Positions 21,015 through 28,996 of a DNA stretch of 37,501 nucleotides are shown piece after piece. A program made the position numbers and the translations under genes. Each line of letters begins with the position of its first letter. Position 1 is the stretch's first letter. Location: the NCBI GenBank assembly GCA_902826245.1, contig CADEEA010000030.1:1-37501 (forward strand), read 5' to 3'. The notes below the pieces were generated by a model. The model worked only from the letters and a program-made list of their open reading frames with translations, had not been told where the DNA came from and ran no database searches. Source of the stretch: an uncultured Alphaproteobacteria bacterium. GTDB lineage: Bacteria; Pseudomonadota; Alphaproteobacteria; Caulobacterales; Aquidulcibacteraceae.

Positions 21015-21401
21015 ATGCCCGCAGCGATTTCTTGCGTCACGCTTCCGGTGGACGATCTAGGGAAGTCGCTAAACTTTTATGGCGGGCTCGGGCTGACGCC
21101 CGAGGAACGCGACGAGGATCATGCGGCCTTCAATCTCGATGGCGTCTACCTGGTGCTGCTGAACCGCTCCGATTTCGGTGTCTATGTTGAATCTGTCGGC
21201 CACCGCACGGCTGCGCGCGGAACTGCCGAGACCATCCTCTCCTATTTCACCGAAAGCCGCGGCGAGGTCGATACGCTGCTCGCAAAAGCCAAGGCCGCAG
21301 GCGGAACCACGACCGCCGCCGAGGACGATGAAGGCACGTATTCGGGATACTTCACCGACCCGGACGGCCACACCTGGGAAGTGCTCCACGACGCAGGGTA
21401 G
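21015..21401 (+). CDS. VOC family (glyoxalase/bleomycin-resistance fold) protein
   Basis: The 128-aa protein is a vicinal-oxygen-chelate fold member. It opens with ISCVTLPVDDLGKSLNFYGG, the typical first beta-alpha unit, contains the central FNLDGVYLVLLNR, and ends with YFTDPDGHTWEVLHD, the standard C-terminal strand. GGAGGTG lies just before the ATG. The family covers glyoxalases, dioxygenases and antibiotic-binding proteins, and the sequence alone does not identify the substrate. The gene is divergent from the outer-membrane protein gene; the 281-bp space between them (20734-21014) holds no recognisable gene. Confidence 0.85.
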   Translation: MPAAISCVTLPVDDLGKSLNFYGGLGLTPEERDEDHAAFNLDGVYLVLLNRSDFGVYVESVGHRTAARGTAETILSYFTESRGEVDTLLAKAKAAGGTTTAAEDDEGTYSGYFTDPDGHTWEVLHDAG

Positions 21402-21407
21402 GGCGGC

Positions 21408-21528
21408 GGCTAGCCGGCTCTTGTTCTTTGTATGGAGGCGCCGGCTAGCCAGCATCGCCGACACAGTGCGGCCCTTCGACGGGCTCAGGCTGACGAAGAG
21501 CCGCGTCACCCCCGGACTTGATCCGGGG
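21408..21528. repeat. Cluster of interspersed short repeats
   Basis: It contains inverted arms GGCTAGCCGGC (21408-21418) / GCCGGCTAGCC (21440-21450) with a 21-nt loop, and a 23-bp sequence beginning CCTTCGACGGGCTCAGG (21473-21495) that recurs exactly at 26589-26611. A small palindrome CCCCGGA-cttga-TCCGGGG (21510-21528) follows. No gene is seen in 21402-21605. Confidence 0.7.
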
Positions 21529-21605
21529 CCGTCGAAGCATGACGACGGCCGTCTGGCGATTCCGAATTTCCGCAAGGCGCGCTGGCTAGAAGGCGTCGCG
21601 CCAAG

Positions 21606-21656
21606 AGTTTATCCCACGTTATTGCAAAAACAAAAATTGTGGGATAAACTTCCCGC
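21606..21656 (+). promoter_or_regulatory. Operator-like inverted repeat over a promoter, leaderless start
   Basis: Perfect 12-bp arms AGTTTATCCCAC (21606-21617) and GTGGGATAAACT (21639-21650) are separated by 21 nt. Within it TTGCAA (21622-21627) and TAAACT (21645-21650) form a -35/-10 pair with a 17-bp spacer. The -10 ends 6 bp before the ATG at 21657, so the transcript would be leaderless, and the second arm covers the -10. This is the geometry expected for a repressor site. The sequence is visible; the function is inferred. Confidence 0.6.
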
Positions 21657-22628
21657 ATGTCGGTTCGGCCGTTTTCCGAGGAACAGGCGCGGGCGCAGAT
21701 AAATTTGGCGCAGCGCTACGAAGTTTGGATGGCGGCGGAACGCGCTTTAGCCGCGCTCCCCTACGATCTTCGGCGCAAGCAAGTGGGCGGCCGCGCCTAC
21801 CTCTACGAGATTTCCGACCGAGGCGGCAATGGCAAGAGCCTGGGGCGATGGTCGCCCGACCACGAGGTCAGGTTGGCTGCCTATCGCGCGCAGAAGGAGA
21901 GCCTGAAAGAACGACGCGATCTCAGCCGCGAGCGTCTTGACGAAACGGGGCGGTTGGGGCGGGCGTTGCGGCTTCCCATGCTCGCCAACGCCGCTGGGCC
22001 GATCTTGCGGGAAGCCGATCGTCGCGAACTCCTGGGGAGTCATTTTTTTGTCGTCGGGACCAACGCGATGATCGCTTATTTCATCGAGGCCGGGGGGGTG
22101 ATTGCCGAGGCGCCGGATGAAACCGATGATTTCGATCTAGCCTGGACGTCGACGGCGCTGGTGCAGGGCGAGCGCATCCTCTGGGACCTGTTGAAAGCCG
22201 TCGATGAAACTTTCACGGTCAACCTTGAGCGCACTTTCCAGGCCCGCAACGCCAGGGCTTATGAAGTTGAGATTCACGTAGCGCCCTCGCGCGCTATGAC
22301 CATGGCCAAGACCGATCGTCCCCGACCTGTGCCGTTGCCGGAGCAGGAATGGCTGCTGCTCGGCAGGCCGGTCGATCGCGTCGTGCTTTGTCGCGACGGT
22401 TCGCCGGCGCGGATAGTCGCGCCAGATCCGCGATGGTTTGCCTTGCAGAAATTGTGGCTGGGTCGCCAAGCCAAGCGCGACGGCTTGAAGCGGCCGAAGG
22501 ACCTCAAACAGGGCGCTGCGCTCTTGAATGCGGTGCGCGAAGCGATGCCGCACTATCCGCTTGACCCTGCTTTTGAAGCATCCATACCCCAGGAGCTTGC
22601 CGAACCCTACGCCGAGTGGAAGCGCTGA
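21657..22628 (+). CDS. GSU2403-family nucleotidyltransferase-fold protein
   Basis: The 323-aa protein resembles the GSU2403 group of nucleotidyltransferase-fold proteins. The N-terminal helical part contains WMAAERALAALPYDLRRK and YLYEISDRGGNGKSLGRWS. The predicted catalytic region has HFFVVGTNAMIAYFIEAGGV followed by the acidic motif ETDDFDLAW, equivalent to the metal-binding aspartates. A C-terminal domain with WFALQKLWLGRQAKRDGLKR follows. The group is widespread but its activity is largely uncharacterised; its fold is shared with AbiEii-type toxins and antitoxins and with tRNA-modifying enzymes. No partner gene is adjacent. The start has no ribosome binding site, consistent with a leaderless message from the overlapping promoter. 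Confidence 0.75.
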   Translation: MSVRPFSEEQARAQINLAQRYEVWMAAERALAALPYDLRRKQVGGRAYLYEISDRGGNGKSLGRWSPDHEVRLAAYRAQKESLKERRDLSRERLDETGRLGRALRLPMLANAAGPILREADRRELLGSHFFVVGTNAMIAYFIEAGGVIAEAPDETDDFDLAWTSTALVQGERILWDLLKAVDETFTVNLERTFQARNARAYEVEIHVAPSRAMTMAKTDRPRPVPLPEQEWLLLGRPVDRVVLCRDGSPARIVAPDPRWFALQKLWLGRQAKRDGLKRPKDLKQGAALLNAVREAMPHYPLDPAFEASIPQELAEPYAEWKR

Positions 22629-22748
22629 ACGGGGCGAGGTCAGCCCCCACCCACTCACGCGGCGTGAAGCGCCCTTGCCGGTCACGTTCCGTTCAGGCAT
22701 AAGCGCGCCCTTGCCGGCCAGCGCGCGCGACAGCGCCCGTTGGGCTAA

Positions 22749-22824
22749 AGGAGTGTAGCTCAGCTGGTAGAGCATCGGTCTCCAAAACCGAGGGCCGGGG
22801 GTTCGAGTCCCTCCACTCCTGCCA
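22749..22824 (+). tRNA. tRNA-Trp (anticodon CCA)
   Basis: A complete cloverleaf is readable: acceptor AGGAGTG/CACTCCT, D-arm GCTCAGCTGGTAGAGC, anticodon stem TCGGT/ACCGA with loop CTCCAAA (anticodon CCA at 22782-22784), and T-arm GGGGG-TTCGAGT-CCCTC. G is the discriminator and the 3' CCA is encoded (22822-22824). tRNA-Trp immediately before secE-nusG is a classical bacterial arrangement. Confidence 0.97.
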
Positions 22825-22904
22825 TCGCCCGCTTGCGCGGACGCTGGCGCGGCCCAATCTGAGCTAGCAAACAGGCGCCCGCGCCGCAGGAAGTTAAGAA
22901 CCGA

Positions 22905-23138
22905 ATGTCGATCGAAGAAACTGAACAGGACGAACCGCAGCGCCGTGGCGGAGGGCCGTTTCGCTTCTGGAGCGAAGTGCGCGCCGAGGGACGCAAAGTC
23001 ACCTGGGCGACGCGCCAGGAAGTGACGGTGTCGACCATCATGGTGCTGATCATGGGCGTCGCCGCCGCGATTTTCTTCTTCTTCGTCGATATGCTGCTGC
23101 GCTTCCTGATCCCGTTGATCCTGAATATCGGTTTGTGA
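22905..23138 (+). CDS. secE: Preprotein translocase subunit SecE
   Basis: SecE clamps SecY in the Sec translocon. It is 77 aa with one transmembrane helix, the short form usual outside gamma-proteobacteria. The amphipathic segment FWSEVRAEGRKVTWATRQEV carries the conserved K-W pattern, followed by the membrane span (about 41-75). It lies between tRNA-Trp and nusG, and its TGA overlaps the nusG start (TGATG). Confidence 0.96.
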   Translation: MSIEETEQDEPQRRGGGPFRFWSEVRAEGRKVTWATRQEVTVSTIMVLIMGVAAAIFFFFVDMLLRFLIPLILNIGL

Positions 23139-23722
23139 TGATGGTTGAGGCCCAAGAACAACAAGCGCCGAGCCGGCCCGTAAACGAGCGCGCGCGCTGG
23201 TACATCGTGCACGCTTATTCGAACTTCGAGCAGAAGGTCGCCGAGGCGATCCGCGACCAGGCGCAGCGCCAGGGCTTGGAGGACCAGTTCGAAGATATCC
23301 AAGTGCCGACCGAGGAAGTCACCGAAGTCGTGCGCGGCGCCAAGAAAGTGCGCCAGCACCGCCACTTCCCAGGCTATGTGCTGGTGAAGATGGAGCTGAC
23401 CGACGACACCTACCATTTGGTGAAGAACACCCCGAAGGTCACGGGCTTCCTCGGCCAGCAGAACAAACCGCAGCCGGTCACCAACAAGGAAGTCGAGCGC
23501 ATTCTGGGCCGCGTCGCCGAAGTCGGCGCACAAAGGCCGCGCCAGCTCATCCATTACGAAGTCGGCGAGCGCGTGCGTGTTTCCGACGGGCCGTTCCAGA
23601 GCTTCGAGGGCATGGTGTCGGAAGTGGACGAAGAGCGTGGCCGCCTGAAGGTCGCGGTCATGATCTTCGGCCGCGAGACGCCGGTGGACCTCGAATACGC
23701 CCAGGTGGAGAAGTTGCGCTAG
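23138..23722 (+). CDS. nusG: Transcription termination/antitermination factor NusG
   Basis: NusG binds RNA polymerase and links it to Rho and to ribosomal protein S10. It is about 194 aa from the ATG at 23138, which overlaps the secE stop; an ATG at 23141 is also possible. The NGN domain has RWYIVHAYSNFEQKVAEAI and RHFPGYVLVKMELTDDTYH. The C-terminal KOW domain has GERVRVSDGPFQSFEGMVSE and VMIFGRETPVDLEYAQVEKL. The usual next gene, rplK, is displaced by about 5.5 kb of accessory sequence. Confidence 0.97.
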   Translation: MMVEAQEQQAPSRPVNERARWYIVHAYSNFEQKVAEAIRDQAQRQGLEDQFEDIQVPTEEVTEVVRGAKKVRQHRHFPGYVLVKMELTDDTYHLVKNTPKVTGFLGQQNKPQPVTNKEVERILGRVAEVGAQRPRQLIHYEVGERVRVSDGPFQSFEGMVSEVDEERGRLKVAVMIFGRETPVDLEYAQVEKLR

Positions 23723-23812
23723 CCGAGGGTTCGGCGCTTGCGCGAAAAACGTTCATCGCGCCGAGAATTACCTCTAACGCTGTTTGGCGCCTTTCGCGCA
23801 AGAGGTGTCCCG

Positions 23813-25996
23813 ATGCCCCGTCGCGCCGTCTTCGCTCTCCTTGCTCTCGCGTGCTCGCAGGCTGAGGCTCAACCCGTGCAGGACGAGATTATCGTCACCG
23901 CCAATAAGCGTGGAGAAGCGCGGGCGCAGGATTTGCCTTTGGCGATGAACGCGTTCGGCGAGGACGAGCTTCGCGCGCGCAATGTCGAGGATCTGCAATC
24001 GCTGTCCTATTCCATGCCCAACGTACAGCTGGAGGATATCGGCACAGCGCGCGGGATCGCCAATTTCGCCATTCGCGGGGTTGGTGTGAATTCTTCCATC
24101 GCCTCGGTCGACCCCGCTGTGGGCGTGTTCGTGGACGGGCTGTATCTGGGCTTGAACGCCGGAACGATTTCCGATGCGTTCGACCTTGAAGCCATAGAAG
24201 TGTTGCGGGGCCCACAAGGTACGCTTTACGGACGCAACGTCACCGGCGGGGCCGTGTTGGTGCGTACGCGTGCGCCGAGCGAGCGCTTAGAGGCGCGCGG
24301 CCGGGTCGCGGTTGAAACCGGGCTCAATGTGATCGCTGATGCCGCGCTTTCGGGGCCGATTGCAGAGGGGCTGCTTTATGGCCGCATCGCCGGGCTGCAT
24401 AGCGACGACGAAGGCTGGTTCGAGGGCGCGGGCGGCTCGCGGTTTGGCGCCAATGAAACCGACGCTTGGCGCGTGTCGCTGTTGCTGACGCCGTCGCGCG
24501 ATATCGATTTCACGCTGCGCGTTGAGCAGGGAAACGCCAACGGCGACGGCCCCGTTTCGCAGAATCATGCGCTGTTCGCGCGCGACGGCTTTGGTTTCGC
24601 CATCGACAATCGCGGTTATGCGGCAACCGATTGGGAGCAGGCGACGCTCGAGGCCAATTGGCGCGTGCGGTTTGGCGACGGCGTGATCACCAGCATCACC
24701 GGTTGGCGCTCGGTGGAAGTTCCGTGGGCCGCCGACATCGATTCCACGCCGGCTTTCGTGTTCCATACCCGCGTGCTGAACGTACAGGACCAAAGCAGCG
24801 AGGAATTACGCTATGCCGGCAGTTTTGGCGCGGCCGACTTTACTGCGGGACTATATTGGCTCGAACAAAACCTGCTCTATATCGACGAGCGCAATTTTTC
24901 GCCGACATTTCGCCGCGTCGGCGGCGGGCGCGGAGACTTCACCAGCTGGGCCGCGTTCGCGAACGCCGACTGGCATTTCAACGATGCGCTCACAGGCAGC
25001 CTCGGACTTCGCTACACGCGTGAGGAAAAGCGCTCGCACATCTCGCGTGTCCGCCGTGCAATCGATGACCTCGATGGGCCGAGCGTCAGCGTTTCTGGCG
25101 AGGGTGTGATTGGCGGCGACATCGATGCGCGTACTTTGAGCTATTCCGATGCGCCGTTCTCGCAGAGCTGGGACGATCTCTCTCCGCGCCTTGGCCTGCA
25201 ATGGCGCCCGAGTACGGGCACGAATCTCTACGCGACCTGGTCGCGCGCGTTCCGCGGCGGCGGCGTGAATTTCCGCACGTCCTCGCTGGGGTTGGCGCCG
25301 CGCGCGTATGATCCCGAACAGCAAAGTACGTTCGAGATCGGCTGGAAGCAGGATTTGTTGTTCAATCATCTGCGGCTCAATCTGGCGCTGTTCGAGAACC
25401 AGATCGAGGCCATGCAGCGTGAGACCAATCAGCCCGACCCGATATCGGGCGTGCAGCAGATCGTGCTGAACGCCGGCGATGCGACGATCCGCGGCGGTGA
25501 AATTGAGGCGCGGCTTATCGTGGATCGCAATTTCACAATCGCCGCCTTTGCGGGGTATCTCGATGGCGCTTACGATCGGGTGACCGAGGACCTCAACGGC
25601 GATCTGCTCATCAATGCCGCGGACAGCGCGCTGGAGTTACCGCGCCTGGCGCCTTGGACATATGGCGCTTCGATCGATTATGAGGCGCCGCTCGGCTCCG
25701 GTGTGTTCTCCGCGCGCGCCAGCTACAGCCACCGCGACGGCGCATTTTACAACGATTCTAATCTCGGCCGCCTGGCCGAGGCCGACATGATCGACGCAAA
25801 TGTCACTTGGGAGCATGGCGACGAGCGCTGGCTGGTTTCGCTCTATGGCGAGAACCTCTCCGATGAAGCGACATGGGGCGGCGATACAATCCTGCCGTCA
25901 ACGGCGGCGTTCGGCTACAGCGGCGGGGAACGTCCGACCTTCTCGCCGTTGAACAAGGGGCGTGTGTTGGGCGCAGAGTTGCGGGTGCGTTACTGA
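23813..25996 (+). CDS. TonB-dependent receptor 3
   Basis: The 727-aa outer-membrane receptor starts at the ATG at 23813, which begins a clean signal peptide (MPRRAVFALLALACSQAEA-Q). The frame is open 75 bp upstream but that stretch lacks signal-peptide character. The TonB box DEIIVTA is at 24-30. The plug includes IANFAIRGVGVNSS, VGVFVDGLYLG and EVLRGPQGTLYGRNVTGGA, the last being the conserved plug signature. The barrel ends in ELRVRY with the terminal aromatic. It belongs to a shorter subfamily than receptors 1 and 2 and is not their close paralogue. It sits directly after nusG and its 3' end is followed by palindromic repeats. The ligand is unknown. Confidence 0.94.
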   Translation: MPRRAVFALLALACSQAEAQPVQDEIIVTANKRGEARAQDLPLAMNAFGEDELRARNVEDLQSLSYSMPNVQLEDIGTARGIANFAIRGVGVNSSIASVDPAVGVFVDGLYLGLNAGTISDAFDLEAIEVLRGPQGTLYGRNVTGGAVLVRTRAPSERLEARGRVAVETGLNVIADAALSGPIAEGLLYGRIAGLHSDDEGWFEGAGGSRFGANETDAWRVSLLLTPSRDIDFTLRVEQGNANGDGPVSQNHALFARDGFGFAIDNRGYAATDWEQATLEANWRVRFGDGVITSITGWRSVEVPWAADIDSTPAFVFHTRVLNVQDQSSEELRYAGSFGAADFTAGLYWLEQNLLYIDERNFSPTFRRVGGGRGDFTSWAAFANADWHFNDALTGSLGLRYTREEKRSHISRVRRAIDDLDGPSVSVSGEGVIGGDIDARTLSYSDAPFSQSWDDLSPRLGLQWRPSTGTNLYATWSRAFRGGGVNFRTSSLGLAPRAYDPEQQSTFEIGWKQDLLFNHLRLNLALFENQIEAMQRETNQPDPISGVQQIVLNAGDATIRGGEIEARLIVDRNFTIAAFAGYLDGAYDRVTEDLNGDLLINAADSALELPRLAPWTYGASIDYEAPLGSGVFSARASYSHRDGAFYNDSNLGRLAEADMIDANVTWEHGDERWLVSLYGENLSDEATWGGDTILPSTAAFGYSGGERPTFSPLNKGRVLGAELRVRY

Positions 25997-25999
25997 ATG

Positions 26000-26171
26000 C
26001 TAGAGCGCGTTCCATTCAGGTTGAATCACCTCAACACCCATTCCCGGATTCGCCGAAGGCGAAGTCCGGGACCCAAGATCACGATCGGTTCGTGATTATG
26101 GGCCCCGGACTGAATGCTGCGCATTCATCCGGGGATGGGTGGTGTTTCAATCTGATGGGAATTTGCTCTAG
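26000..26171. repeat. 172-bp nested palindromic repeat after TonB receptor 3
   Basis: It is an imperfect palindrome bounded by CTAGAGC (26000-26006) and GCTCTAG (26165-26171). Inside are two hairpins (one with core CGGATTCGCCGAAGGCGAAG, one with core CCCCGGACTGAATG) and outer arms CAACACCCAT / ATGGGTGGTGTT. The core is shared with the shorter copy at 18490-18612. It probably ends the receptor transcript; a mobile origin is inferred. Confidence 0.8.
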
Positions 26172-26334
26172 TGTGGCGAATCTGAAATTCGCAAGATCAT
26201 GATGGCAAGCGCTGAGCGAATTTCAGATTCATCAGCCACACTATAACCTATTGATTCTAGTGTCCCTGATGGATTTGAAGTTCGCATCGCGCTCGATCCA
26301 AATGACTGTGCGAACTTCAAATCCGGGACACTAG
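26168..26334. repeat. Inverted pair of REP-like palindromes with asymmetric ATCA bulge
   Basis: Hairpin 1 (26169-26243) has outer arms TAGTGTGGC/GCCACACTA, inner arms GAATCTGAAATTCGC/GCGAATTTCAGATTC and an unpaired ATCA on the 3' side. Hairpin 2 (26257-26334) has CTAGTGTCCC/GGGACACTAG, inner arms GGATTTGAAGTTCGCA/TGCGAACTTCAAATCC and an unpaired TGAT on the 5' side, so it is the same element in reverse orientation. The inner arms differ at three positions and each change is compensated on the other arm. A 13-nt linker separates them, as in BIME-type REP pairs. Confidence 0.88.
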
Positions 26335-26372
26335 CCGCTGGCGGCGCGGGTCCGGAAAGATTACCTAAGCCG

Positions 26373-26561
26373 ATGCCCACAACCAACCGCCGCACGCCTT
26401 CGCCTCGCATCTGGCTGCTCATCGCGGCCGCGGCGATCGTCGCGATCTTGTCGCTGCCCGTGCTCATGGCAGGCGGTCTGGGCCGCTTTGTCGGCGGAGT
26501 TTGGGTATCGACGCTCGCGCTGATTGCCGGATTGCTTGGCGGCGTGCTGGGGATACTCTGA
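26373..26561 (+). CDS. Small predicted membrane protein
   Basis: The 62-aa frame has two hydrophobic stretches (IWLLIAAAAIVAILSLPVLM and VWVSTLALIAGLLGGVLGIL) after a basic N-terminus (MPTTNRRTPSPR), consistent with a two-span inner-membrane peptide. No family is recognised. A weak purine-rich GGAAAG lies upstream. It follows the repeat pair and converges on the gene at 26779. The 217-bp gap after it (26562-26778) contains the second copy of the 23-bp interspersed repeat (26589-26611) and nothing else recognised. It could be a chance frame; the hydrophobic pattern argues for a real gene. Confidence 0.5.
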   Translation: MPTTNRRTPSPRIWLLIAAAAIVAILSLPVLMAGGLGRFVGGVWVSTLALIAGLLGGVLGIL

Positions 26562-26778
26562 AAAAAAGCGCTGCGGAGACATGTGCGGCCTTCGACGGGC
26601 TCAGGCTGACGCAGGCATGGTTCAATTTGGCGTCACGCGATCGGTTTCCCTCGGGCGGCGGCGTTTATTGCGCACCGACCGACCGCACCAGCGTGCCGCT
26701 GCAGCCCTGCGGCATGGCGCAGGGTGGGAGACAGTAGTGTTCGAGGGCTAGTTTTTCGCACTACGATAACCGTTTGTA

Positions 26779-28380
26779 TTATTGCCGCGCCGCTGAGCCG
26801 CCTTCATTTGGCCCAGTCTGAGGTGCTGCGCGTCCGATTCGAAGCAACTCAAAGATCACGCGGAGCTCATCAGTGATTGCGCGCAATTCCAATATGTGCC
26901 CATTCGCCGCTCCAGCTGGCATGGTTGGATTTCGATCTGCGTGCCCAAGCTGTGTCACAACGCTCTCCAGAATCTTATTGACCCCGGTCAAGGATTTCGC
27001 CTCTTCAAGAGCCCACGCGCGCATTTCCACGGTGGTCAACTCGTTACGAAAATACCTCGCGTCTGCTTGGCTGCGCCGAAAGCCGGCGAGAAAGAAGAAC
27101 GCAACAGCATTGAGTCCTAGCGCGATGAGGGTTTTTGAGATTGTCATCGAGATGAAGAGTTCGCGACGCCACTCCGCATTGAGCGCGTCACATCCGCCGC
27201 CAGCCGCGCAAGCGGTTTGTCCTTGCGCAACTTTTTCGTACCAATCCATCGTGTCGAGAAGCACATATCCAAGAAGAACCAGGCCACCGATACCTAATGC
27301 TGCTCCTAGCACTACTTGAACGAGCGCACGGCGCTGAGCCGCTTGAATTGCACGCCGAAGGCCGCCGCCCGCGTCCCGCAAGGGCTTCGTGCCTTGACTC
27401 ACCTGCTTCTGCGAAGTTGCTGATGCACGAATGATGGCCGCAATCCGCTCGGCCTCCGTTGGGCTGTAGCGCTCCAGTTTGGCCTCAAATTTCTCGACCT
27501 CGATTGTAAGTTTCGCGAGCTGGACTGCGTTGACTCCGTCTGCAGAAAAATCCTTCCTAATAACACGGTAGATTAGACAGAGGAGCGCCGCCGCGGCGAA
27601 AAACAGAGCGACCCAGCCCCAGATTGACTGCCAGACCTGTGCAACTTGAGTCCAGTGGACGGTTCCAACAAGCCGCCACAAAGGCGTGTCAAGGCCTGGC
27701 AAACCAAGGTCTGTTGGCCAAGCAGAATGAACCACCTGAACGACGAGGGTTGCGATGAATCCAAAGGCAGCCCACCAAAAAAATGGGCGCCAAAAAATCA
27801 GCGCTCGCCCAGAAAATACAAACTCGTCCGCCGTATCCGAACCGTCCGACGGAATGGCGTCCAATCGCGGACCCATTCTGTTTGCTAGACTGATCGCTTG
27901 GCGCTCGATTTCCGGTGGCGGTGGGCTCCGGTTTTCGAACTCTCTAGACGTCTGTTCGATCTGTGAGATATCTAATTGGTCCGAGTGCCTAAGTTCGAAC
28001 CGACGCACCTTGTCTAAAGCGCGCAACAAGCGCTGGCGCGGCCGCGCGGCCGCGTCGTTAAGTGCTAGCCGTCTCCCGCGCGCTCCGGCAGCGAGCACGA
28101 CTACAAAACCAACTCCGAGGAGGGTGGCAGCATCGGTGGCGGTGGGCGCGATTCCGCTGACATCGGCGAGATCTGCGCCGACTCGAGTGAGCAGGGCCAG
28201 TAGGGTGAGCAGCCCAGCTAGCTTCAACGCTCCCCGCCAGGCACCGGTGCGACGCGCGAGGCGCGCATCCTCTTCAATCGAAAATCTGCCAGGAATCCTC
28301 GTGAAGAGCGCTTTGGCGTCGTTAACAAGGGCCTCGTATTCGCGCGTTCTTGTTTGATCGCCACTTGCCCCGATTGACAT
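26779..28380 (-). CDS. Six-span membrane protein of unknown function
   Basis: The 533-aa protein is not recognised. Predicted membrane spans are about 51-68, 85-101, 199-217, 254-274, 353-375 and 411-434. With the N-terminus inside, the loops 102-198 and 275-352 and the tail 435-533 are cytosolic. The 275-352 loop and the tail look helical or coiled-coil (LTIEVEKFEAKLERYSPTEA; ELRAITDELRVIFELLRIG). Two cysteines, 391 and 397, lie in the predicted periplasmic loop between spans 5 and 6 and could form a disulfide. A strong GGGGGAGGAAGC precedes the ATG. It lies 61 bp after the gene at 28442, so the two are probably one operon. Base use is visibly less GC-biased than that of the ribosomal genes around it, suggesting transfer. 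Confidence 0.75.
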   Translation of the reverse strand: MSIGASGDQTRTREYEALVNDAKALFTRIPGRFSIEEDARLARRTGAWRGALKLAGLLTLLALLTRVGADLADVSGIAPTATDAATLLGVGFVVVLAAGARGRRLALNDAAARPRQRLLRALDKVRRFELRHSDQLDISQIEQTSREFENRSPPPPEIERQAISLANRMGPRLDAIPSDGSDTADEFVFSGRALIFWRPFFWWAAFGFIATLVVQVVHSAWPTDLGLPGLDTPLWRLVGTVHWTQVAQVWQSIWGWVALFFAAAALLCLIYRVIRKDFSADGVNAVQLAKLTIEVEKFEAKLERYSPTEAERIAAIIRASATSQKQVSQGTKPLRDAGGGLRRAIQAAQRRALVQVVLGAALGIGGLVLLGYVLLDTMDWYEKVAQGQTACAAGGGCDALNAEWRRELFISMTISKTLIALGLNAVAFFFLAGFRRSQADARYFRNELTTVEMRAWALEEAKSLTGVNKILESVVTQLGHADRNPTMPAGAANGHILELRAITDELRVIFELLRIGRAAPQTGPNEGGSAARQ

Positions 28381-28441
28381 GCTTCCTCCCCCTTCGGGGC
28401 AGAATATCTTGACGTGGAGTTAATGCAACCTTTTGGGGAAA

Positions 28442-28996
28442 TTAGCTTCCCAGGGCGATCTTCCGAGTGATCGAACTCATGCGCTCACCATCGTTCTGGG
28501 ACAGTTCTATGAGTGCTTTTTGTGTTATCGCGCAAAGCAGGAACAGCTCAAGGCTGGCACTGCTGCCCAGTCGTTCTTGGAGCGCCGAGCGCTCTTCTCG
28601 GGTGAGTTTGGCCTGCACGGTTGCGGCGACTGGTCCGGGCTGGACTAGGCCACCAAGCTGTTCCGCGACCCCACGAGTAGCTTGTTCCGATGCATCGCAG
28701 GTGCAGTGTTTGGTAAGGGCGTACTCAGAGAGCCACTTCTGGAGCACCCCAGCTGGGTCATATGCGCGTCCTTCACGCCGCCAGCGGCCCGCAATTTCTT
28801 GGAGCGCGGCGAATATCCCCGCGCTCAGCGCAAAGCGCACCTCACCGTCATCGCTGTTGGCTGGCGGCAAGGGAGGCGGGGAGTGCGGCGGGTGAGCCCA
28901 GACCGTGATTGGGCCAACAGAAATACGTGGTCCCGCAATGTCGCCATCGGCGATGCGGTCCGCAGTTCGAATCACGTCCAGCCACAGTGCACTCAT
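28442..28996 (-). CDS. Unknown soluble protein, partner of the six-span membrane protein
   Basis: The 184-aa protein is not recognised. There is no signal peptide or membrane span. After a proline-rich stretch (WAHPPHSPPPLPPANSDD, 33-50) the rest looks largely helical (RFALSAGIFAALQEIAGRWR; QAKLTREERSALQERLGSSA). A C-x-C motif (Cys98, Cys100 in LTKHCTCDASEQ) is the only obvious metal-binding or redox candidate. It is the first gene of a probable two-gene minus-strand operon. The 251 bp upstream (28997-29247), divergent from rplK, should hold its promoter and that of rplK; I could not assign exact boxes. Confidence 0.65.
   Translation of the reverse strand: MSALWLDVIRTADRIADGDIAGPRISVGPITVWAHPPHSPPPLPPANSDDGEVRFALSAGIFAALQEIAGRWRREGRAYDPAGVLQKWLSEYALTKHCTCDASEQATRGVAEQLGGLVQPGPVAATVQAKLTREERSALQERLGSSASLELFLLCAITQKALIELSQNDGERMSSITRKIALGS

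Noticed and set aside
21657..22628. AbiEii-type toxin with missing antitoxin
   Set aside because: The nucleotidyltransferase acidic motif is shared, but length and flanking motifs fit the GSU2403 group better and no AbiEi-like gene is adjacent.
26000..26334. CRISPR array or insertion sequence
   Set aside because: The palindromes are not regularly spaced direct repeats with unique spacers, and no transposase frame lies within or beside them.
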